A stretch of DNA of 17,130 nucleotides from JAYEIA01 sp964472505 (GTDB taxonomy: Bacteria; Bacteroidota; Bacteroidia; Bacteroidales; JAADGE01): the NCBI GenBank assembly GCA_964472505.1, contig CAYYQW010000078.1:1-17130 (forward strand). The letters run 5' to 3'. The first letter of the stretch is position 1. Each line of letters begins with the position of its first letter. Made by a program: the position numbers and the translations under genes. Of the stretch, positions 6,681-13,330 are shown piece after piece. Below the pieces are notes generated by a model. It was not told the origin of the DNA, did not search any database, and saw only the letters and a list, made by a program, of their open reading frames with translations.

Positions 6681-8787
6681 ACAACGATTTCAAATGTTCA
6701 CCCAACCAATTTTTAAATTCGCGGTGCCACAAAATGCTGTTTTGCGGCTGCAATACCCAATGGTTTTCTTCCGGAAAATATAATAACTTGGCATCCAAAC
6801 CGCGCAATTTTGCGGCATTGAAGGCACTCATACCTTGCGAATCTACAATGCGATAATCTTTTCCGCCGTGAATAACCATAATGGGGGTATCCCAGTTTTG
6901 TACAAATTTGTGCGGAGAATTGGAGTATGAACGCTGCGCCGTTTTATTGGATTTATCCCAATACGGACCGCCCAAATCCCAATTGGCAAACCACATTTCT
7001 TCGGTTTCCAAATATTGTGCTTCCAAATTAAAAATACCGTCATGCGCAATAAAGGCATTGAAACGGCCTTCATGATTTCCGGCCAACCAAAATACCGAGA
7101 ACCCGCCGTAACTGGCTCCCACAGCTCCCATTCTGTCATTGTCGATAAATTCTTCTTTCTTGAGCGCATCGGCTGCCGACAGATAATCCTTCATATTTTG
7201 CCCGCCGTAATCGCCGCTGATTTGCTCATTCCATTCTTTCCCGAAACTCGGCAAACCTCTTCGATTAGGCGCAACCACCACATATCCGTTGGCGGCCATC
7301 AAATAAAAATTCCACCGATACGAAAAAAACTGACTCACCGAAGACTGCGGCCCGCCCTGACAATAGAGTATGGAAGGATAAGTTTTGTTTTTATCAAAAT
7401 TGGGCGGATAAATGACCCAAGTCAGCATTTCTTTACCATCCGTGGTGCTTATCCAACGCTCTTCAATTTTGGGTTTGGCCAATTGATTCAATATCTCGGT
7501 ATTTACGGAAGTGAGTTGCTCTTCTTGTCCGCTTTGCTTATTCACCGCAAATATTTCGGTAGGCATGGTCATACTTTGCTTGGCCGCAATTAGTTTATCG
7601 CCTGCATCGGCCACGCTTTGGAAATTATGGTCGCCGGTTGTAATCGGCTCTATTACTTTCAAATCCAAATCGGCTTGGTAAATCTGAAAACGCGCATGGT
7701 AATCGCTCACAAAATAAATGCTCTTGCCGTCTTCAGCCCAAGCAGGGCCGTGTACGTTGTGTTCAAAATTGGCGGTGAGATTAATTTTTTTATTCGTTTC
7801 AAAATCATACACAAACAAGCGGCTTTGGTCAGATTCGTAGCCGTCTCGCTCCATACTCGTCCAAGCTATTTTACTGCCGTCAGGCGAATAAGTCGGGTAT
7901 TTATCATAACCAAGCATGCCTTTGGTAAGATTTTCGGTTTTGCCGGTTTTTACATTATAAATATAAATATCGGAATTGGTGGAAAGCGTATAATCCACGC
8001 CTTTCTTTTTTACGCAGGTGTAAGCAATTTCTTCTGAATTTTTGCTCCAACTGATTTGAGCCGAACCGCCAAAAGGTTTCAAAGGTGCATCGTATTCCTC
8101 ACCTTCCATAATATCAAGGCCTTCGGTGATGACTCCGGAGCCGTAATCGGCAATAAAAATATGGCTGTACGAATCGGTCCAACTGTCCCAATGCCGATAC
8201 ATCAAATCATTGATAATGCGCGCATTGGCCTTGTCTAAATCCGGATATTTGTCCCTTACCTGCGGCACGAGAAATACTTCTTTTGTAAAATATATTTTAC
8301 TCAGGTCGGGGGCATATTCAAAACCGGTAATACCGTCTTCAATGTCGGTGATTTGTTTTCGGTCGCTGCCGTCGGGCTTTATTTCAAAAAGTTGCATACC
8401 GTTTTCGGCTGAAGCCAAAAAACCGATGCGCTCACCGTCGGGTCGCCATTGAGCGGAATATTCGCCGCCGGCGGTTTCGGTAAGGCGTGTCGTTTCGCCG
8501 CCTTCCGTCGACATGGTATATAATTCACGATTGCCCTTGTTTTTATCGATATCGTAATAGGTGATTCCGAAAAGAATGTTTTTCTTGTCGGGCGATAATT
8601 GCACATCGTTTATCCTGCCGAATGACCAGAGAATTTCGGGAGTAAGCCGGTCGGCATTCGGGTCAATTTCGGGTTTTTCGATGATGCTTTCATCTTCGCT
8701 GCCGGATGATTGCGGCTTGTCGCTGCAAGAAATAAAGCCGAATAAAACGGCTGTGAAAAAACTGAGAAATAAAGCTGTGGTTTTCAT
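6679..8787 (-). CDS. S9 family prolyl-oligopeptidase-like peptidase (DPP5-like), lipoprotein
   Basis: The 702-aa product carries an N-terminal beta-propeller (about 45-440, with several S-P-D-G/K type blade motifs) and a C-terminal alpha/beta hydrolase. The catalytic triad is visible: Ser559 in G-A-S-Y-G-G, Asp644 in H-G-G-K-D-Y-R-I and His676 in E-E-N-H-W. A-H-D-G-I-F-N before a W-F-A-N-W-D-L-G-G stretch resembles dipeptidyl peptidase 5 proteins of Bacteroidota, which release dipeptides from peptides in the periplasm. The exact specificity is inferred. The signal peptide ends in F-I-S-C, giving lipid-anchored Cys21. I chose the ATG at 8787 rather than the in-frame ATG at 8853: the signal peptide starts at 8787, and the promoter boxes at 8823-8854 overlap the longer reading. 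The stop codon TAG comes from the edge of a palindromic repeat. Confidence 0.92.
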   Translation of the reverse strand: MKTTALFLSFFTAVLFGFISCSDKPQSSGSEDESIIEKPEIDPNADRLTPEILWSFGRINDVQLSPDKKNILFGITYYDIDKNKGNRELYTMSTEGGETTRLTETAGGEYSAQWRPDGERIGFLASAENGMQLFEIKPDGSDRKQITDIEDGITGFEYAPDLSKIYFTKEVFLVPQVRDKYPDLDKANARIINDLMYRHWDSWTDSYSHIFIADYGSGVITEGLDIMEGEEYDAPLKPFGGSAQISWSKNSEEIAYTCVKKKGVDYTLSTNSDIYIYNVKTGKTENLTKGMLGYDKYPTYSPDGSKIAWTSMERDGYESDQSRLFVYDFETNKKINLTANFEHNVHGPAWAEDGKSIYFVSDYHARFQIYQADLDLKVIEPITTGDHNFQSVADAGDKLIAAKQSMTMPTEIFAVNKQSGQEEQLTSVNTEILNQLAKPKIEERWISTTDGKEMLTWVIYPPNFDKNKTYPSILYCQGGPQSSVSQFFSYRWNFYLMAANGYVVVAPNRRGLPSFGKEWNEQISGDYGGQNMKDYLSAADALKKEEFIDNDRMGAVGASYGGFSVFWLAGNHEGRFNAFIAHDGIFNLEAQYLETEEMWFANWDLGGPYWDKSNKTAQRSYSNSPHKFVQNWDTPIMVIHGGKDYRIVDSQGMSAFNAAKLRGLDAKLLYFPEENHWVLQPQNSILWHREFKNWLGEHLKSL

Positions 8788-8822
8788 GGTTTGCGTATAA
8801 TTTAATAATAAAATTTTACTCT

Positions 8823-8854
8823 CAAAAGTAATCGGAAAATTTTGCAAATGCAAA
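8823..8854 (-). promoter_or_regulatory. Bacteroidota promoter of the S9 peptidase gene
   Basis: On the minus strand, TTTG (8851-8854) and TACTTTTG (8823-8830) are separated by 20 bp and match the consensus. The transcript would start near 8816, leaving a leader of about 28 nt before the ATG at 8787. Confidence 0.65.
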
Positions 8855-9019
8855 CCTATAAATTTTTAAAGACAAAGAAAGAGGTTTTATCCGCTAAACT
8901 GCATTTAGGAGTTTCAAAAATCAATACTTCTCTTATCTCCGGTTTTCGAAAAATTAACTTACATTTTTATCCTGTAAATAAAATATTTAGCTTTATACTG
9001 TCATTTGAAAAATATTACA

Positions 9020-9952
9020 ATGAAAATAAAGCAGTCATATTTCCTTATCATCTTCATTCTAACAACCGCATCGTGCATACCGGGAAAGGACGAAACAAGC
9101 TTCAGCAAGAACAAAAACCAAACAATATATGCTGAAAACTTTGTGTGGACTTTCAATAAACAATTGATTCCGGTCAGGACATATACCAAAGAGGAAGCAG
9201 CAAACCGGAAACATCTTAAAATAGAATACGATAAACAGAAACGGCCGATTAGAATATTATGGACAGCAAGCGATATGCGCTTAAAAATGCTGTCAACAGG
9301 CAAAGATGTTTATGCGGTTGTGTTTGACTATTCCGACAACAAGATGACCCAAAGCTATTTAAATAAAGAGCAGGAGCCGACAAACGATTACTACGGTATA
9401 TGCAAAATAGTCAGCACTTTTGATCAAGCCGGCAACAAGCTTAAAGAGCAATATTTTGATAAAAACATGCAAGCCGCAACAGACGAATACGGTAATCACA
9501 AGTATATGTATCACTCGGGGAATGCCGCTGATGAAAAATACGCAATATTCTATGACGAAGACGGGGAACAATCTTCTGCAAAGGCAAAAAAAATTACATA
9601 TAAAACAGATAAAAGAGGTGTACCCACAATGCATATATGGACGGATAAAGACGGTAATCCGGTCTTAAATAAATACCAATATACCGCAGCAGTCATACAT
9701 TACAATAATGACTACAGACTTTTGAGCATAAAGTTTTTAAATGAAAATAATAAGTTGTGCACGGCTTCAAATTACAATTGTGCCTATGTTCAATTTAATT
9801 ACAGTACAGATAACAGACCTAATAGCGTTAAATTTTATAATACGGACGGAACGGAGGCAAAATTCCCCGAATGCAATTGCACAAGGACAAGGAATACCTG
9901 GCCTCCTTACGGAGAATTCAATTATTTATATGATATTCGGAAGAATCAGTAA
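9020..9952 (+). CDS. Hypothetical lipoprotein with Tyr/Asp-Gly-rich repeats, 310 aa
   Basis: No family is recognised with certainty. The ATG at 9020 gives a signal peptide (M-K-I-K then a hydrophobic run) ending in T-A-S-C, with Cys19 the likely lipid-modified residue. An in-frame TTG at 9005 is a worse start. From about residue 65 to 280 the protein shows four or five degenerate units of 35-50 residues built on an aromatic strand, a turn such as D-Q-A-G-N, D-E-D-G-E, D-K-D-G-N or T-D-G-T, and another aromatic strand. This recalls the beta-hairpin repeats of YD-, WG- or MORN-like secreted proteins. C-N-C near the end (residues 286-288) together with other Cys could form a disulfide. The likely location is periplasm or cell surface. 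It is divergent from the S9 peptidase gene with a 232-bp spacer. A weak TAGCTTTA -7 candidate lies at 8988-8995. Confidence 0.75.
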   Translation: MKIKQSYFLIIFILTTASCIPGKDETSFSKNKNQTIYAENFVWTFNKQLIPVRTYTKEEAANRKHLKIEYDKQKRPIRILWTASDMRLKMLSTGKDVYAVVFDYSDNKMTQSYLNKEQEPTNDYYGICKIVSTFDQAGNKLKEQYFDKNMQAATDEYGNHKYMYHSGNAADEKYAIFYDEDGEQSSAKAKKITYKTDKRGVPTMHIWTDKDGNPVLNKYQYTAAVIHYNNDYRLLSIKFLNENNKLCTASNYNCAYVQFNYSTDNRPNSVKFYNTDGTEAKFPECNCTRTRNTWPPYGEFNYLYDIRKNQ

Positions 9953-9979
9953 TTAACTTATTTATCAAAGGAAAGAAAA

Positions 9980-10069
9980 ATGCAGGTATTTTCTTCATAT
10001 ATAAAACACAACAAAACAGCGCAAAATACTAATAACGAGCAAGTTATACCTTGCGCAAAAATTATTTAA
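9980..10069 (+). CDS. Possible small ORF, 29 aa
   Basis: An ATG at 9980 is preceded by AAAGGAAAG, a good ribosome-binding motif, and opens 29 codons ending in TAA. It starts 27 bases after the lipoprotein stop and could be co-transcribed with it. The peptide is polar, Asn/Gln/Lys-rich, with one Cys and no membrane segment. GCGCAA (10019-10024) and TTGCGC (10051-10056) inside it can pair as a stem. It resembles no known protein and may be chance. Confidence 0.25.
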   Translation: MQVFSSYIKHNKTAQNTNNEQVIPCAKII

Positions 10070-10091
10070 AAATTAACTGCAAAAAAATTTG

Positions 10092-10141
10092 TAACTTTCC
10101 CTGTGGGCTTTTCGTTTTATGAGTAAAGAAACTCATAAAAC
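10092..10141 (+). promoter_or_regulatory. Promoter candidate and 5' leader hairpin before the two-repeat protein
   Basis: TAACTTTC (10092-10099) is a 7 of 8 match to the TAnnTTTG -7 box; no clear -33 box is seen. It is followed by a perfect 11-bp stem (10114-10124 with 10131-10141) with loop AAAGAA, ending 9 bases before the ATG at 10151. No separate Shine-Dalgarno sequence is visible, so this hairpin makes up most of the leader. Confidence 0.4.
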
Positions 10142-10150
10142 AATAAAAAA

Positions 10151-10552
10151 ATGAAACATATATTTACGCTTATAGCCATAGCAGTATCGATAAATTTGTT
10201 TGCAAACCCTACAAACAATGTTCCTACCCAAATAACAAGTACAGACGGTATCTTGTTTTTTATGGAAACCATAAGTATAGACTCTAACGGAACCATTACC
10301 GGAGAAGACATTCAAGGTGAACAGCTTAAATTCACAAAAGATGAAATCAAAAGCATCTCTTCTGCCGGAAAACTCGTAAAAACTCAACACCAAAACTCAT
10401 TATCCGTTGTGGTAAACTCAGACGGCGTAATGTATCATTTCGAAAAACTGAATATAAATGAACAAAATACCATATCCGGAACAGATGTTCAGGGTGAATT
10501 CCGATTGTTTACCGAAAATGAAGTTGAAAGCTTTACAATAGTCGGGAAATAA
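10151..10552 (+). CDS. Secreted protein of two tandem 45-residue repeats
   Basis: The 133-aa product starts with a signal peptide (M-K-H-I-F-T-L-I-A-I-A) with probable cleavage after the Ala of L-F-A-N-P (residue 18). It has no lipobox. The mature protein is essentially two copies of one unit, residues 30-74 and 89-133, identical at 17 of 45 aligned positions with no gaps. Conserved landmarks are D-G near the start, a T-I-x-G-x-D-x-Q-G-E centre, F-T-x-x-E, and G-K at the end. The pattern predicts a small all-beta repeat of about four strands. I do not recognise the family. It is bounded by a promoter candidate and leader hairpin upstream and a strong terminator downstream, so it is likely its own transcription unit. 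Function is unknown; a periplasmic or extracellular location is inferred. Confidence 0.75.
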   Translation: MKHIFTLIAIAVSINLFANPTNNVPTQITSTDGILFFMETISIDSNGTITGEDIQGEQLKFTKDEIKSISSAGKLVKTQHQNSLSVVVNSDGVMYHFEKLNINEQNTISGTDVQGEFRLFTENEVESFTIVGK

Positions 10553-10584
10553 GAAAAACTTCTACAAAAAAGTTAATACAAACA

Positions 10585-10620
10585 AAAACAGCCAAGGCCT
10601 TAAAAAGCTTTGGCTGTTTT
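10585..10620 (+). terminator. Intrinsic terminator of the two-repeat protein gene
   Basis: An 11-bp perfect stem (10585-10595 with 10610-10620) extends inward through GG/CT and GC pairs. The descending arm ends in TTTT. The arms begin AAAA and end TTTT, so it could act in both directions. The following 220 bases to 10839 hold no gene; a loose inverted repeat (TTCCGGTAAGAT with ATCTTACCGAA) spans much of it. Confidence 0.85.
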
Positions 10621-10839
10621 CATTATAATTCCGGTAAGATACATTAGCTTTACGAAGCTGTTACTTGCTGCGTCCGGCAATTAACTTATAGTTTTCTTTT
10701 CTAACCTGCAAGCAAGACTTCAGCAAAATAAAGTCCTGAATCTAAAAAACTGTTTTATAATCTTACCGAACAGGAGAAAACTTCCTCGTTCTCAATCACT
10801 AACTATTGAAAACGGGTAGTAAAAACAAAATGCATTTTA

Positions 10840-11208
10840 TCAGGCATCAGTATTATTTCCATTTTGTACCCAAACCAGCACAATAACTCCCAATCGTGAT
10901 ACTAAAAAGGTGATAAAGCCAAAAGTGGTAGTCAAAAGAGAGATTTTCAGACCGCCGGCCATCACAGGAACAGAAACACCACCGGCCACTTGAATGGCAT
11001 CAAATGCCTCTATTAAACCAATGGTTTGCCCCAACAAGCCCCACACTAAAGTAAATAAACCCAGAGACGACAAAAGCTTAATGGTTTTCTGTTTATCTCG
11101 ATCAATAAACCCTTTGACTATAAGTACTATAATAAGAATCAGTAAAATTAAAATGGGCACCATAAAAATAGGGCCGCCTTCGTAAATTTTTGAAAAAAAG
11201 CTTTGCAT
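10840..11208 (-). CDS. Short MotA/TolQ/ExbB-type proton channel protein
   Basis: The 122-aa product has three predicted membrane segments (about 13-34, 44-66 and 86-113). The segment W-G-L-L-G-Q-T-I-G-L-I-E-A-F (residues 56-69) matches the family pattern G-L-L-G-T-V-x-G-M-I-x-A-F, and G-G-L-K-I-S-L-L-T-T-T-F-G (85-97) matches the A-L-x-T-T-x-x-G motif of TolQ/ExbB. The long cytoplasmic loop and N-terminal helix of full ExbB (over 200 aa) are missing, and no ExbD/TolR partner is adjacent, so coupling to a TonB/Tol machine is uncertain. I chose the ATG at 11208: the promoter boxes at 11239-11267 lie inside the longer reading from 11298. It is divergent from the LytS/LytTR pair, so regulation by that pair is plausible but inferred. 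Confidence 0.8.
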   Translation of the reverse strand: MQSFFSKIYEGGPIFMVPILILLILIIVLIVKGFIDRDKQKTIKLLSSLGLFTLVWGLLGQTIGLIEAFDAIQVAGGVSVPVMAGGLKISLLTTTFGFITFLVSRLGVIVLVWVQNGNNTDA

Positions 11209-11238
11209 AATATGTAGTTTAAAAGATGAATATTTATT

Positions 11239-11267
11239 CAAACTTAAGCAAAAAATGCATGCACAAA
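11239..11267 (-). promoter_or_regulatory. Bacteroidota promoter of the ExbB-like gene
   Basis: On the minus strand, TTTG (11264-11267) and TAAGTTTG (11239-11246) are 17 bp apart, matching the consensus. The leader to the ATG at 11208 would be about 25 nt. Confidence 0.65.
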
Positions 11268-11408
11268 TTGTAATTGCGACTAAACCACAGATCGGCAAGA
11301 CAGATAACCGTTTTAATATTGAAAGGCGTTAAAAGCCTCCCAAAATGCCATAAAGCAACAAAAACCTGCTATTGACCGTAAAAGCATTTTTACACCAAAA
11401 AAAATACT

Positions 11409-11416
11409 TATCTTTC
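11409..11416 (+). promoter_or_regulatory. Possible -7 box giving a nearly leaderless kinase mRNA
   Basis: TATCTTTC matches TAnnTTTG at 7 of 8 positions and ends 4 bases before the ATG at 11421. No -33 TTTG at normal spacing and no purine-rich ribosome site are visible. If it is used, the transcript would begin at or beside the start codon. Confidence 0.3.
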
Positions 11417-11420
11417 GGTA

Positions 11421-12488
11421 ATGTTACATATTCCTTTGAAAAATACAAAATCTGTTATTCTCCATGTTCTGTTCTGGATTGGAGTGTGGTTTTTCTTTTT
11501 CTATTTTTTCAGTTACAATTCGAATAATACCCCTTATGTCATTTGGTTTTCAAGCTTTCTGCTGCCGGTTACCATGCTCACAAGCTATTTTTTTGTATAT
11601 TTTGTCGTTCGTCGTTATTTGCTGGTTAAAAGATATTTCCTTTTCGTATTATATGCCCTTTATACTCTGGTTGGCTCCGGATATTTAACGGTCATAACTA
11701 TTATCGGCAGTTTTATTTTTCTCTCAAAAATGGAAGTGGAAAATATGCCAATGATGAGCCGAAATTTCGTATTTGTCCTAATTTTGGAATACTTGGTAGT
11801 GGCTCTGATAAGCATTGCATACTTGCTTAGACATAATTTCAGCAGCATTTCCAAATATAAAGCTTTGGAAAATAAAATTCTGGAAACGCAACTTAAAAAT
11901 CGCGAACAGGAACTGCACTATCTTAAGCAACAAATTCATCCCCACTTTTTGTTCAACACACTAAATACCATATACGGTTTTGCTCTGAAGCAGTCCAAAA
12001 CAACACCGGAAATTATTCTGAAACTCTCTAATCTGTTGGACTACATTCTCTACCAAGCCGGTGAGCCCAAGGTTGATTTGAAAAATGAAATATGGCACAT
12101 TGAAGAATATCTGGAATTAGAAAAATTCAGATTCCGTGATACACTAAATGTTGATTTTAGGTATGACAAACCGGTCGAAAACATACAACTTGCCCCCATG
12201 CTGTTTATCCCTTTCGTGGAAAATGCCTTTAAGCATGGTGATATTATTGACGGTAAGCTTTCAATTGTCATTAAAATAGGTATGAAAGAAAAAAAACTGG
12301 TATTTTATATCGAGAACTCGGCATTGGCCGACAAAGGAGAAAACCCTTCCGGGGGCATCGGATTGGCCAATGTGAAGCGGCGGCTCGAACTCAACCACAA
12401 AGACCGGTATGAACTAAAGATTAAACAGAAACCGAATAGCTATTCCGTACAATTAAGCCTTAATATTAATAATCTGAACCATGAGTAA
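11421..12488 (+). CDS. LytS/YehU-type sensor histidine kinase
   Basis: The 355-aa inner-membrane kinase has four predicted transmembrane helices (about 13-31, 42-62, 72-100 and 115-137) with only short loops outside, so it probably senses a membrane-linked signal. A coiled linker (145-170) leads to the His_kinase domain (PF06580 type): Q-Q-I-H-P-H-F-L-F-N with His175 as phosphoacceptor, then a GHKL ATPase with F-V-E-N-A-F-K-H-G (N268) and G-G-I-G-L-A-N-V (311-318). Phosphate would pass to the LytTR regulator, whose gene overlaps this one by 8 bases. The ATG at 11421 gives the usual N-terminal end with the first helix starting near residue 12; the start has no visible ribosome-binding site. 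Confidence 0.93.
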   Translation: MLHIPLKNTKSVILHVLFWIGVWFFFFYFFSYNSNNTPYVIWFSSFLLPVTMLTSYFFVYFVVRRYLLVKRYFLFVLYALYTLVGSGYLTVITIIGSFIFLSKMEVENMPMMSRNFVFVLILEYLVVALISIAYLLRHNFSSISKYKALENKILETQLKNREQELHYLKQQIHPHFLFNTLNTIYGFALKQSKTTPEIILKLSNLLDYILYQAGEPKVDLKNEIWHIEEYLELEKFRFRDTLNVDFRYDKPVENIQLAPMLFIPFVENAFKHGDIIDGKLSIVIKIGMKEKKLVFYIENSALADKGENPSGGIGLANVKRRLELNHKDRYELKIKQKPNSYSVQLSLNINNLNHE

Positions 12489-13197
12489 AACCATACAATG
12501 CATAATAGTAGATGACGAACCGGTTGCATGCGACATTCTGGAAGAACATATCAGCAAGCTAAATAATTTTCAGCTCATTGCAAAGTGCAAAAATGCGGTG
12601 GAAGCCTTTAAAGTCATCAATGAACAAATAGTAGATCTAATATTTTTGGATATTAATATGCCGCAAATCTCGGGTCTGTCATTTGCCCGATCCATCAATA
12701 AAGATATCAAAATTATTTTCACTACCGCTTACCGCGAATATGCAGCAGACGGTTTTGACCTGAAAGCAGTGGATTATCTGCTGAAACCCATCTCATTTGA
12801 CCGATTTCTGCAAGCTACCGAAAAGTATTCGGTTGAAAACAGGATTACATTATGCGCAAGTCAAGAGTCGAAACCAACAGAAATAAACGACTGTTTTTTT
12901 GTTCGTGCCGACCGCAAAATGGTTAAAATCAGCTTTTCGGAAATACTGTATATAGAAAGTTTGGGTGATTACATTAAAATTCACGAAAAGCACAAAACGA
13001 CCGTAACACGTGAAACCATTTCAAATATAGAAGCCAAACTGCCAAAAACCCATTTTATTAAAACTCACCGTTCCTATATTATTGCCCTTGATAAAATAAA
13101 TTCGTTCACAAATGAGTTTATTGAACTCAATGACAAGGTAATACCCATTAGCCGAACATATAAAAAAAAGGTTTTAGAAAGAATTAATACTATATGA
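12481..13197 (+). CDS. LytTR-family response regulator
   Basis: The 238-aa protein has an N-terminal receiver domain (1-120) with acidic pair Asp11-Asp12, phosphoacceptor Asp57 (F-L-D-I-N-M-P), Thr81/Thr82 and Lys102 (L-L-K-P-I). A linker (121-135) precedes a C-terminal LytTR DNA-binding domain (136-235) with F-F-V-R-A-D-R-K, I-L-Y-I-E-S-L-G-D-Y-I-K-I and H-R-S-Y-I-I. It is co-transcribed with the sensor kinase, and the reading frames overlap by 8 bases (stop of the kinase inside the regulator start region), so translation is likely coupled. Targets are unknown; the divergent ExbB-like gene is the nearest candidate. The 133 bases to the converging DUF2779 gene hold no obvious terminator. Confidence 0.95.
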   Translation: MSKTIQCIIVDDEPVACDILEEHISKLNNFQLIAKCKNAVEAFKVINEQIVDLIFLDINMPQISGLSFARSINKDIKIIFTTAYREYAADGFDLKAVDYLLKPISFDRFLQATEKYSVENRITLCASQESKPTEINDCFFVRADRKMVKISFSEILYIESLGDYIKIHEKHKTTVTRETISNIEAKLPKTHFIKTHRSYIIALDKINSFTNEFIELNDKVIPISRTYKKKVLERINTI

Positions 13198-13330
13198 GAG
13201 TTCCGCTCGCACGCGTTGAAAAGTGCACGCGCTGCGGATGAATAAGCCGTTTATTTTCCAACTCAGCATTTGCAAAATTAAAAACTATATTTACAAACTG
13301 TTGAAAAAAGCGACTACTTAGCTTTCTAAT

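Noticed and set aside
8788..8853. Longer N-terminus of the S9 peptidase from the in-frame ATG at 8853
   Set aside because: The 22 added residues would precede a complete lipoprotein signal peptide, and the -33/-7 promoter boxes (8823-8854) lie in that stretch.
10630..10768. Insertion sequence remnant bounded by TTCCGGTAAGAT and ATCTTACCGAA
   Set aside because: The arms match imperfectly over only 11-12 bases, there is no transposase fragment inside and no target duplication was seen.
11209..11298. Longer N-terminus of the ExbB-like protein from the ATG at 11298
   Set aside because: The extension overlaps a good promoter (11239-11267), and the family starts near the Met at 11208.
13198..13330. 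Possible terminator with CACGCG motifs between the converging genes
   Set aside because: The two CACGCG copies are direct, not inverted, and no stem with a T-run could be drawn.
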